Shown: piece by piece, positions 42,490-54,600 of the stretch
Layout: each line of letters opens with the position of its first letter
Position numbering within the stretch: position 1 is the first letter of the stretch
Assembly: GCF_000524195.1 (NCBI RefSeq)
Contig: NW_020170384.1
Span: forward strand, 371,198 to 435,197
Length of the DNA: 64,000 bases
DNA from: Echinococcus granulosus
Lineage: Eukaryota > Platyhelminthes > Cestoda > Cyclophyllidea > Taeniidae
Reading direction: 5' to 3'
Translations under genes and position numbers: made by a program
Notes under the pieces: generated by a model
Told to the model about the DNA's origin: nothing
What the model saw: the letters and a program-made list of their open reading frames with translations, nothing else
Databases searched by the model: none

Positions 42490-42589
42490 NNNNNNNNNNN
42501 NNNNNNNNNNNNNNNNNNNNNNNNNNNNNNNNNNNNNNNNNNNNNNNNNNNNNNNNNNNNNNNNNNNNNNNNNNNNNNNNNNNNNNNNN
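42490..42589. other. Assembly gap of 100 N
   Basis: Exactly 100 unknown bases, the conventional placeholder for a scaffold gap of unknown size, directly after a poly-G tract and GC-rich DNA. Any gene spanning it is incomplete here. Confidence 0.98.
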
Positions 42590-43296
42590 ACCGATGTTCT
42601 AGATTGCGAAATGGGCCGTTTGATTTTAAAACAACATCGATGCAAGGTATTTTCGTTTTACGTCTTGCATTTTTTTTACCTCTGGGCGGGAGTTGAATTA
42701 GCCAAATGGGCAGTGCAGATGCTGGGGCCATTTCAGAACAATAAAACGTTGGCATTCTGATGAACAATATTATGCTTTAAGGCCTTTGTCGGACACTTAA
42801 GCGCAGGGAGATATTGCAGCTTTAATTTAGTTGCTAGTTTTTACTCAATCTGAAAATGGGGTGGGTATTTATAGCAAATGAAGGAGGTGGCATTAGAAGA
42901 AGACGACAGTAATACTGACAATAAGAAATGTTTTTTGCTCTCCGCCGATATTATAGCACTCAATCATCTCAATATGCAGTCTTGGGTTACTATGCTTTTT
43001 ACGGTTAGAAGACCACATCACCATAAACGGTCTCTAACAAATTGGCCACTTAAAGGAGTAAATAGAGCACATCCACCTAATCATGACTTTCCTATTACAG
43101 CACTATTAATCTAAGCAAAAATTTTGACTGTATGATAATTTTATGGTGTGAAATCCAGAAGCTAAAAGAGCAGTTTAAATAGGACGTACAAGTCGCATTA
43201 ACTCAATACGTGACTTTGAAAACAAACTTATGACACGCATAAGTAGGTCAAAAATTCGTATAATTAGATTGGCCATGACAACAAACTTCCACTCAC
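42590..43296. other. Stretch without a supported gene
   Basis: AT-rich sequence after the gap. Open frames such as 42,878-43,114 (+) have no splice context or recognisable motif. Confidence 0.35.
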
Positions 43297-43510
43297 CGGA
43301 ATCTCCCAAGGCGTCTCCATCCTCGGCCTCCCCCTCATCGTCTGCCAACGGAAGCGACAACTGCGCGGCAGGCTGCTCCGAGAGATCGGTCAACGGGGTT
43401 TCCTTCGGGGGACAGCGGCACACCTGTCGTGGAGCGCCAGAGCTGTCCCGGCTCTCGCCTGGAGGACACTCCTTCGAGCAAATCACAGGCGACATCGCAG
43501 CCTCCGATGT
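43297..43510 (-). CDS. Orphan cysteine-rich exon, antistasin-like spacing
   Basis: On the minus strand an ATTGACAG acceptor is followed by 214 open nt and a strong GTGAGT donor (phase 0 in, 1 out). The peptide starts TSEAAMSPVICSKECPPGES and continues RDSSGAPRQVCRCPP. The spacing C-x3-C-P-x-G-x3-D-x2-G, then C-x-C-P, resembles antistasin-type protease-inhibitor repeats, with one expected Cys replaced. An acidic segment (DDEGEAEDGDALGD) ends the exon. GC content is far above its surroundings, which favours coding. No partner exon was found; the gap to the left may hide it. Confidence 0.4.
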
Positions 43511-45694
43511 CTGTCAATGTGATGCACGCGCAAACGCCTGGTAACGCTTACAAATTTTCTCCATACATAACGAAAGTGCGAAACCAATTCCTTAAATAGT
43601 AAGATTTAGAGGCCATATAGTAATAGCCAAGAGGTGCATATAACATCGTACATCTTAATCAAGATTAAAACATCTCATGATGATGATGATGACGGGAAAG
43701 AGGGAGAACTGATGGAAAATTCAGACGAAGTATAAAATCACAGCGAAGCTCTCAATTCCGCATACCAAAGCAAACAATGACTTGAATTTAACATGAAAAT
43801 CCAGCCAACTAAGATCGTGCTCTATTGTAGCCAAAACGTCGGCCTATAGCAACGGAATTCTCAAAGCTTCTTAAGACTCAAGCAACCCAGAATTAGTGAA
43901 ATATTATTCGCACTTTTGATGGTATCAGTGATGCGGCGAGTACAAACTACTTGAACCCTAATTTGCGTAAGCAAGGTAATATAGGACGGGAAATTAAGTG
44001 CCTTTTATGGGGCATACAGGGAAAACCCAGGCACCAATATTATCATTTATTTACCTTTACACAAGTCATCAACACCTGCGGAAATCGCTTTCATCAATTC
44101 GAAATCACAAGCGGCAGATCAAGGTAGATAAATTGTGCAGATAAAAAGAAGGTAAGGGCAACGATAAAGTCGAAAGTTGAGGGCTCTAAAGCTTAGTTTT
44201 TTGTAACATTCGAATAACAAGGGACAAATAAATGATTTACTGCACATATTTACAAAGAGCATTGCCAGAGACGTGATGTTCCCCTCTTGCACTCGTCCCC
44301 ATTCCGCATATGCATACAATCAGCAACACGAGTTTTGCCAAAGCAATTTCAAACACGTAGTCTAAGCAGATATCGCCTGTCGCACACAATGGCCCCAACT
44401 TGTATTGAAGTCGAAACACCTCTTGTCTTTTTTTAAGGCATGTAGTTTTTACAAGAATCGGTCTCCAGATTACGCAATAACAAGCGAGATGGGAACCAGA
44501 GGGAATAATGCAAGCACGAACAGCGGAATGTGAAACCCAATTTCATAATGACTACCAAAGGCATTGGCAAGTATAATAAAAACTACCTCGGAAATATAAC
44601 CCCGTTGTCAATCATCAGACCTGTATTATGCTGCTGGAGATCTTTGCAACCCTTAAAAATGTTTGATTTTCCAGAGGTTCCAATTGATCGCTAATCTTCG
44701 AACATTCCAGGAGGTCTCGATCTCGCCCAGTCCCTCCTTATGGCACAGCCGTAGTCTAATTGTTCTAATAACCATTTGAAGGCCAGGGCTGATCGGCTAC
44801 AAATACTTACGCGTAAGTGGAATAATCAAAACACAGACTTACTCGGGCTGTCTCAACTTCATAGCCGCCAGGCCTGTACTTACTGACCGTGCCCTCTGCT
44901 TACCCGTTACGTAGGTAGTAAAGACGCCTGCATTAAAGTCTTATCTACTGGTTGCTTGGCCAAGGGCTACAATAGGATCCGGTTCACTCGCGCACACCGA
45001 CACCAGGTTCCCAATAATCGGTGACTCGGATTAAAACGTGCAGTGGACGCGAGGAATGCATAAACATGAGTAAAGTTCTTATTTGATTGACGATTGAATG
45101 AACCTTGCCCCAGATGACCCTATTTTATGTCTTATCAATTACTGATCCCTTGCAGGTTTGAATCAGAAATGATCCACATCAAGTTTATGACTCCATATTC
45201 ACGTTTACGAGAAAAATTCACTGTCAACTGAAAGAGAATCCCAGTCAAGACATGTTGTATGCATACTGCGTCTCCATAGCTTGCATATCATCAGCAGGTA
45301 CGTCCAAAATTAACTAATGATTACACGTGCGACCTGAAGAGATGCTACTATTCAACCTCAAACATCATCTGCATCTAGCATCATTACGGTGCACTGGGAA
45401 CGCAGAATTTCCCATCTTTACATCTTGCAAATTCCCTCAAATTAAAACCTTGCCTTTTTGTCTGACTGTACACCTCTTTCACGAAATGATTCAGCAATTT
45501 AGTGCTTTAAGTGACATAATAGGACGACTCATCATTTGAAAAATTCCCAAGTTTACCCTAAACTACCATCATATTATATCCGATAATTTAAATCCGATTT
45601 CTGTACCACTATCGGGTTTTAGAACCAACTTAGGCCAACAACCAAAGAACGCGGTGGATTGCTCACATTGGACGGACAGTTCCGAGTCCGACGA
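43511..45694. other. Gene-poor stretch with a small GAT microsatellite
   Basis: A TGATGATGATGATGAC run lies near 43,678. A possible minus-strand exon end near 44,057-44,105 (SAGVDDLCK before AAAG|GTAAAT) could not be connected to anything. Otherwise I see nothing supportable. Confidence 0.3.
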
Positions 45695-48565
45695 CTAAGC
45701 CTTTCTCTTACCCTTATAGACACGGTAGGAGGGATGCTTGCAGTGGCACAACCATTTGCAGGTGCGAAAATACAGCCGATCGTGGCTGAAGTGATTTGTC
45801 AGGTGACCCAGCGCTGTTAGTACTTGCCAAAGGTCGGCAAAGTGAGGTAAGGCGTGCGGTTAAATCGACAGGACCCTATCTGTAAGAATGGAATGTGGAT
45901 CAAGAAGGGGTTCAGAAGACAAAACTCACCGGATCCAGATGCATAGAGGTCTGAGAAAGGACCATCTCAACGAGACGAAAGATGGGCACGTCCGAGCAGT
46001 TGGTGGAAGCGGCGGGATGATTTATCTGGATGCGCTTTCCACGGTTGGGCGACACCATAAACAGACGCATACCAAATGGTGACTTAAACTGAACCATGTT
46101 GGAGTCGTGAGTTCCCTTTAAAAGGAAGAAAGTACACCCTTACAAACAGACGCCGAAATCAGAGTCGGAAAGCCCACTGAAAGTTCATCAAATGAGGAAC
46201 TACTTTCATAATTAGAATGAGCGGCAGGTTATTTTATGATAACTACAAAAAATGAGTCCGCGAGTACAATAACAGCGACGAGTTTTTGAGACTTATTGAG
46301 CTTTGGACAAAATCTCCTCCCCATATGTCAAGTCAATCACCCGACTGTACAATGATGCTGAGGTTCTACCGTTAGTTTGTAAATTCGCTCTTTGATAGAC
46401 ATTAACACAAATAACTACTTTCAGCTGAAGGAGGCGTCGAAGAGATCCCAAAAAGCTGCGAGATTCCAAGATTTGTAAAAAATATATAATTTATGGTAGT
46501 TGCGCATGTAAGGGAACTCAGGAGACAAAAACTCAAGCACACAAGCTGCAGCAACCACGATGTCGATAAGCCAGAAAGCACTAAGACTCTGATCACAACT
46601 TAGGTAAAGAAGAGACGTGGAAATTTACGTATTTTGGAAGATTTTAAGTCCCACGCAAATAATACATGCTAAACTATAGTGAATTAGCAGATTTTGGAAT
46701 TTTATACAAAAGAACCACGGCAGTGAAAAATTGTGGTGATATTAACTGTACGGATGCAACTTGTTAGTTGCGTAAGCAAGAGAATGCATTGCCCTCCCAC
46801 AACATATTTTAGATATCATGAGATTGAACAGCCACAAATGAGTCAAAAAGCGTTTAATTAAACGTGAGAAAGTAACCCTTTATATAGAGATGGAGGTTTA
46901 CATATACATATTTTGAAAGATCTTAAGTTTCAGTGGAATAAGTCACGAATCATCTTGGTGACAAACTAAGTTCCACAGTGAACATATTAACAAGATCTGG
47001 CGTTTTATGGAATTTTCACGATTGAGAATGATTGCCACGAAGCAAATGTGATTTTGCAGTAATAGAAATAGAGGTGTCGAGAGCTACCACCGTTTTCGTG
47101 GGTAGAGTGAATGCAAAAGTGCCACAAGATGGTCGCTATGCTGATGATTCAGTTAACGATGGGTCTTTAGATAGTAACGAGAAAGTAACAAACCATGTGT
47201 TATAAATCGGAATCTTAACTGAACAGACACAATTACTTGGGAAAACGATGGAGAGTCGATCATTATTTAAGCCAGTGAGTTTAGACAAAAATGAAAAACG
47301 GTCCCGAAACAGATGGATGACTTATGCGTTAGAACTCCCACAGAAAAAAAGATGTTTAAAAGTGTTGTAACGTTTATGAGCAAAAAGCATTTTAACGCAT
47401 GGAACAGGAAATTTCAAGGAAAATGCTATGAAATAGCGTTTGAAGTTGCTTGAAGGATGCGGCCGAGAGTGCACTGAAATCGTATATTTGGGGGGGAATG
47501 CTTTATAAAAAGATTAATTAGCATGCTTCATGATTCCTAAGGAGAATAAACCGGTGTTTACAGCCTATGCAATTGTAACTAGTGAAGAGGAAGACCAAGA
47601 AACCCACCTTGATACGCTCGATGACAGTTTCATCGACAGGCACGGCCTCAGAGACCTCGCGCGTGAAAGGATAGACATAGCAGGTTCCGTGAGTTCGCAT
47701 AACTGTCATAGCATCGTTCAACAGATGAAATATAGAGACGGCAGGGAAGCCAGCGACAGGCCCGTGGGTGATGGTGATGGCGCTGGGCTCATAGAGGAAG
47801 CGCTCCTCAACGTCCAGCCCAGGGAAGGGCGTAAGGGCGCGGCAAAAACCGGCAGTGGGCACAGCATGGTAGGCATGACGGTGCCACGGCCAGGCGCTCG
47901 AATGACGCATAGCAAAGATGATAAGAATGCATCCGGCGATTGTGGCCAGGATGACGCAAATGAGCATCAGACGGAGAATGAAGCTGCGCGGCCGGCAGAA
48001 GCCACGGGGAGAGCGACCTTGGAGTAGATCTCCACCAACTTGAGGTCGAAGAACAAGAGGATCGTCAGGATATTTGCACTAAAAATGGCAAAACCAATCA
48101 TCTGGTGCATTGTGTAAAAAAGAGGTACGATAGGGCTGTTACGCATGCAAACAAAGGAGTACCCTGGCTAAATCTGCAGTGGTTTCCAAAGCCTCGTATT
48201 GGTTTGGTATGCTAAGTCGTGTAAAATGAGCAAATCAAGTTTATTTGGCATAAAAGGCCTCTCATAAGGAAATCCTACGCAAGTCAAAAACCCAAAGTTG
48301 TTAAAAAGGATAAATGGGTAGGATGCAACTATTGCTTTATTGCCCGAAATGCATCAAGATACACTGTAGTCGGACGAAAAGCATAGCCTACCTTGTTACA
48401 AAGATGAAAGACGATAACTCCTAAAGTGGACACAGGCACATAAGCAAGGGTAAGATTTAATAGTGAAAGCACAAAGCGACCACCAAGTATTGCGAAAAAA
48501 TTCGAAAGTAAAGTATATTTGAATTAAAATACCCCAGCTTCGACTAGTTTTTCAGCGTCAGACAT
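45695..48565 (-). CDS. BRICHOS-domain type II membrane protein, ITM2/BRI-like
   Basis: Five minus-strand exons (48565-48533, 48078-47608, 46115-45930, 45879-45824, 45785-45695) encode about 278 residues in consistent phase. The N-terminal cytosolic part is about 45 residues. One membrane segment (about 46-67) contains LMLICVILATIAGCILIIFA. The luminal part carries a BRICHOS-like domain (about 105-220): AVSIFHLLNDAMTV, then GTCYVYPF at about 142-149, which parallels the CYVIPL block of ITM2 proteins, then VIERIKGTHDSN paralleling their IKAGTYL. The tail has five cysteines (CRFN, TCKWLCHC) and ends YKGKRKA. BRICHOS proteins are secretory-pathway proteins whose domain chaperones a C-terminal peptide; here the basic site is at the very end, so no released peptide is evident. 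The 11-codon first exon is the least certain. The last two introns are only 50 and 38 nt. Confidence 0.65.
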
Positions 48566-51500
48566 CGCACCAAGAACGACGTACACCCGCAGATTTCCGG
48601 ACCTTGGGTATCCGAATTCCCTCCAACACAAGATGGCTACGCTATGTGTTTAAAAGTAATGTTAGAAACGATTAAATTATCGCAAACCCACCTTAATGCA
48701 CTGCTAAAATGATCACAATAAGGCAGATATCGCCTAATTTTAGTTCCTCAAAATGCACCAACACTCTCTATTTCCATACGTGCAGATGCGTTATACAACA
48801 TTGAAGATCATATTAACAAAGCAAAGGCATGAATTTGGGGTAAGGACCCAAAGCATCATATTATTCGCAATTTTTCTCACTCATACACATTTCGCGTAGC
48901 TTGGTTCCTCAAAAGAGGATTGTAAATAATGCCGAATGCATCGATTGGACTGCGTTTAACAACATTAAATCACTTAAAACAGGATGTTTTATATTCTTGT
49001 GCGTGCATATTTCACGTATTCCTTAAAATCAGACTCATTTATGGTAAGTATCCTCTATGAGCAAATTAACGTAGTCTCAACGACACATCATTGCGTCACT
49101 AAGGCACAAATTATTTGGTATCTAAAAAATACCACTTTGTTGTCGTTAAATATGACATTGAAGACTCACGAAAAACCACCGTTATTACTTTGAATGACAT
49201 GATGGGAAATGTCTGCACTTTTAACATGGCCAATAATATTTGCTGCAGAACGTTATTCCAAAATCTGAAATGGCCATCGATAAAACGTTTTGGTTTGTCG
49301 TGCATTCTGTGATCTGGCTCATTTAAGTGTCTACGTGGGTGTGTAACGTTGAATGGATGAGGATGGGTTTTGAGAACGTCACTTTTCAAAAAGCCATGAT
49401 CGAACAATTTCTTAAACGTGTCTATTGTTTCGGGAAACAATTATTTATTTTAAAAATATGCCTCTTCATGGTACTACTCCAGCTGATAATCTACATTTTT
49501 GTAATTAGTAAAGCTGGTCATTATAACTTGGGTTTGTGTTTATTGGTTTCCCAGTGAATGCCTCACAAATTGAATTTCATGACGCATGTTCTGTCAGTTG
49601 GTAAAAGAAAATTACTTTGTATGTGTATTAGGCAGGGATGCACATGGGAAGGTACTCTGTGTCAGATTGATATCTTACTCTAAGGTGCAAACTGATCATA
49701 AAAGTGGAGTAATCTAAACTGTAACTCGTGGCGCATGAGTCGCGACACGCAGAGGCTTCACTCACCCCGTTATGTTGCATGAACTGTGAAAATCCACTAC
49801 GTAAAGGCACAAACGCACACATTCACCACCATATCAGAGGTATGCACTACTCACATGCCACTTCAGTCATTGGCTGGTGCGCACTTGAGCACGTACTGCC
49901 TTCCAGGAAAGCTGGTTCTCTCTTAAAATCCCTCCAGACAATATAGAGCTTCCATTTCTCTCAAACACTCTCTTACGCGTCACTGCTCATAGCAAACTTG
50001 TATCGTCTCGGCAGTGCATACTTTACTTTGACAACATTTCTTACCTCTGACCGTGTAGTCGCAGAAATCACGAGCAGCAATGTCCGGAGGTTAGAGTCCT
50101 TACCTTAAAGTGTTCATATTCATTACATGTGCATCTGACTATTAAGCTTCTATTTTTTTGTGCTTCGGGTCTCTTTACGATTTAAAATGGGACAGTCGCC
50201 TTTGTCTACCAATTCCATTTGCATATTGAAGTTTCACGACAATCTCAATCTTGTTGTTTACAATACTTCACTTTGTAAAATTTCTTACGTGTTCTCAATT
50301 ATCTAAAAATTGTGAGGTGTTGTTAAACTTTAAGCCTTTGTCGATGCGTTTACTTGGGGTCCGTTTTAATTGTTATTCGCTTCACTATGTTCAGTAATTT
50401 TGAACCCCTAATTTTCTTTCGGCCATTGACTGCTACTTTGAATATGGTGTGAATTCCATGCCTCTAAAGATGAACGGCCTTCCTATTAATCGCCTAGTTA
50501 TACTTTGTTAATAATTCATAACTCTAAATTTGCAAATGCCACTAATGTAGTCTTAGGTAGAAGCCTTCGTAATGGAAAATAAATTTAAGTCCACCACGTC
50601 GCCCCCATGTCTAGTGTCCGGGGTGGCCTGCGTTTGGTTTGTGTTTACAATCACCTTAATCTGGCGGTGTTAACGGACATCCAATTTACCTGAACTAACA
50701 GTAGCTTTGGTTCTTGTATAGGGCATATTTAGGACTAGTTTAAGTGTAAAAAAACACAAATTTAATCCCAGGAGGTCTTCAGCACAATAACAAAATGGAA
50801 ATCGGAAGATCATACGGTGAAAATGTCCAACTTACGACGGCAAGACCTCAGGAATCATCCTTAATATACATTACAACCACTAGAAGTAATCATCCACATT
50901 TTAGATCCGACAAAAACACTCACTCAGAACATCATTTCTATAAGTGGTCGATTTAACACATTTTTAAAATAGTCTTCATTTGCAGCCAAATATAAAAAAT
51001 TAATGCAGTTTATTAATCAGGAAGCAAAATGGATATAAGTGGTCCATAAAAATAATCACATTTCCAGAGAGCAACACTATTATTACTAACCATTCGAGAT
51101 CCACTGCCTCTTTGTGTTGCATTTCTGGTTTTGATTTCTCTGATTGATGGAGGTAAAATCTAGTTACTTTGATTTCAGTAGTTTAACACTCAAGTTATGG
51201 TTAAAGCAAAAACATCTGGTAAATTTATCCTTTGCTTTTATTCTTATTTGGCAGTTATGGAATTGGAGCACCTGTTCGCCGACTCCACAAATATTTGCAT
51301 TTTTTTCAGTATTCCACGTTGAACTGCACATTTGCGGTAGTAACATTCCCAGGTGTTTAATTCACTCATTGCTATTTTTGGTGATTTTATGATTCACCAA
51401 GATCAGCAGGCTTCTCATGAAAGCTTGACTCATTTGTATTTCTCATAAGACCGATTACTTATGTGCAGTTTTAGACCCAGTTCGCATTAACCAAATGTAA

Positions 51501-51684
51501 GCAAGCAACATCTTTCTCGGTACTGGCAGTTTACACTGACGATGCGCAATTTTTTAAGCATCCAAAACATTTGCGTCTAAGTTGAAACCACAAATCTCAC
51601 CAGTTTTTTACACAATTTAAATTTATCAAACGATGTTTGCAGATTAATTTTGTTAATATCCCATGCCCTTTCCGATTTTTGCAG
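48566..51684. other. Spacer between divergent genes, no supported exon
   Basis: AT-rich DNA between the BRICHOS gene (-) and the first plakin exon I can place (+). It may hold promoters of both and missing upstream plakin exons. An open segment at 50,986-51,038 after TTTGCAG looks spectrin-like (KYKKLMQFINQEAKW) but ends in an in-frame TAA before any usable donor. Confidence 0.35.
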
Positions 51685-54600
51685 GAGTTTCGGCCATTGA
51701 TCGCGAATTGGTTGATTACAAGGTGAGCTGGAACCTAGCAATACCATCTTATGCGATTCTATCGGTGCCATGTATAGTCAACTTTAGGGTCTAAACTTTC
51801 TATTCGGAATTTAACTGTCACTGGGTGGTGCGGATCGGATAGGGTGGCAGCTCGATGCCTAATAGGATATAATGAGCTCTCAATTCCATTTGGCTCGTCA
51901 CTTGCTCACCCTTATTCTTTACTAGAACGTAGATTTATTCAGAGTAGATTTTTTGTCCTTAGGCAATACAGTTAGATAAAGATATTATGGATTTAATGTA
52001 ATGCGAAATTATTCAAAAGATGTTAAGGCAGCTTAGTATTGGCCAAATTATTTGAGTGGAATAATTACCTGACTCTAAAAGGCGTAGTCTAAAAACCGTG
52101 ATTAGCATGCCACTCTTGTTTGTTCTGTGTGAATCAGTGAGATTAAAGGTAGATTGCGGGGAATTGCTTGACAGGTTTATTTCAGAATGCTATTTCGATT
52201 AGTGCACACCAAGTAAACCTAGTCATAAGTACGCGCGAGCTGAAGTTAAGCTCCATGTGCTGCCAGATTTGCCACCCGTGGCCCTTTGAAAAAGTGGCAT
52301 TTCGTCTAAGGACCTCACCCTACTAAACTCGTTGTTGTTGTTGTGTTATTTTTGACCTCCACTGACATTTTTAATTATTTCTTAAGGAGTAAAGGCGATT
52401 AGTATTTATCTGTAGCATTGTAAAGCCAGCACTTACTGCCAATATCGTAGAATTCGGTGACACTGGTCTGTCTCAAAACGAATTAAGTTCTTTTCATTCT
52501 AATTATGAGAGTTAAATAGTACTCTAGTCTGCTCCATGAACCAATGTGCATCCTAATAATATTCCAGTCTCAGATTCGTAAATAAATTGTTACCTTTGGA
52601 ACTTTCACATTGTCTGAAAGAGTGGTAGAGAAAGCACGTTAATATGAGGACGTCAGTGGTGACAGCACGCCCTTGGTGGAGGGAGGGATGAAGTGGTTAG
52701 GCTCAGCGCATTGCATTGGCGATTGGGCGCGCCGGCATGTGTGTTCCATGCCAGCTCTCAGTGTCAATCAACTTGACGTTTACGGGCTGCTCTCTCTGCT
52801 TGAGGATGCCAGATCAATTGTGGGGAGCTCTAAAACGCGTTTAGGGCGCTCTGCTTGGCCTCATCCTGGCGATGTCTATGGCATTTTGATCTTGCAAAAG
52901 TAGTGCTAGACATTCTGTCCTTTTCCGAAAAACAAATATACCTCCTCTCACTGAACTAAGCTTATCTTTTTTAATTACTGTTAATCGGCTGGGTTGATCT
53001 TACACAAAATCTCCCTCATCATGTTGTTTATTCATTGCTCAATGTTAGGATACCAGAATTTGATCGTAGAAATTAAATGGCTTCCAGTGGAGGTTACTCC
53101 CTGAATGGTCGTAGAAGTTAGTCTTAAAATTATGTCGTAAAAATAAGATTTGTAACATTGCTTTTCAGCTAGTGGCGAGTGATCTCAAGGTTGGAGTGAA
53201 TCACTTAGCTCTTGACGAGGAGCGCATTCGACAAGAGCAATTCTTTGAAGGAATTCGCGATCTTCAGCAGCGCATTTCTCAGGTCACCCTCCCAATATTT
53301 TTTGAATTATCTTAACACACCCCCAAAATATCTTTAAAATGTGCAAAGTGTGAAGGATAAACTAGTTATTTCGGAAAGTTATTTGCCAGCTTAGGCGCAT
53401 AATTCTCATTCACATGGCATTAAGATTAAATCATTGGATTTTTGTCACAGAATCCAAATTATCAGGAACGATACGGTGATGAAGTGGAGAATTTGAAAAA
53501 CGGAATTCGACTGAACGCCGATGTTCTCAGCTACTTGAAGAGCATTACCAAACTCGAAGTACCACTTACGGTTAGTGAAGCGTTTGGTCGGTCTATTCAA
53601 ATATGCATCCTGTAAATGTGACGTTGATAGTGTTAAAACATAGAACAGAACTTGACTTTTGTTGGAATTCATGTGGACTAGAAAGTAAGTCTAATTTTTT
53701 TGACGAACAGGCATGCTTTGGCAGGTGTGTCACTTCACGGACCAAGTAGTAGATGTTCTCAGCAAAATTTACCTGAATAGACCATTTCAAATTGGTATTC
53801 GCTTCCCGTCTACACTGTGCAGAGCTGTGAATAAGCGCAAATAATTAATCGTTCACTAAGAACCCACACGAATTAAACATTATCTGTATCAAAAACTTCT
53901 TCATTTCGAAGGGTACCGTGCAGCTGGAAAACAAATGCCCGATTGAATGATTATTTTATTCTCTTGAAGTTGTTATTGGCATCAGTGGGTGAGTTGAGCA
54001 GATTAATCACATAGTAACTTTCGCAAATGTAATCACTTTCGTGGACTTTTATCACCGACAATCTGTCTTTAGAGGCTACTTTTTTAATTACCTGCAAAAA
54101 TTGGGGAATCGGCCTCTCGATCAAGCGGAATTGTAGACGCGTTCATGCAGTTGTAGCGATCGCAGAGATTTGTTTAGACTGTAGAAAACTTTACTTCGAA
54201 TACATCGAATGCTGCATTTCAGGATCTGACAAACAAGCTCACGCAGGCTGCAATCGACGCGAGTTCTCCTAAGGCTGCATCCCAGGCTGTTTTTGCTAAT
54301 AAGGTAATACATCTGCTACAATATCTCTTATTTGTATGGTGCCACTAATTTATTGTCATTTTATGTTTCTCACCCATTAGCATTAGTGTGTTGTGTTTGT
54401 GGCTACAATACTCCTTTGCATTGAGTGCGCAATTTGGTGTTTTAGGCTCTCACGGAAAATGTTAACAGCTGCTGGGAGTATATCGCTCAGTTGTCTTTAA
54501 TCACTCAAGCCCATCTTAAGGACGCAGCCTCTTATCAACAGGTTTGCATTTTTCTACAAATGGCTAAGTGTTACTAGTTCACGACTTTCAGGCTTTTAAC

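Noticed and set aside
43676..43692. GAT microsatellite as a possible acidic exon
   Set aside because: Short and perfect, with no splice borders and no open context. Ordinary microsatellite.
50986..51038. Spectrin-like segment KYKKLMQFINQEAKW upstream of the plakin exons
   Set aside because: The only open frame meets TAA before the only GT available as donor, so it cannot be an internal exon as read.
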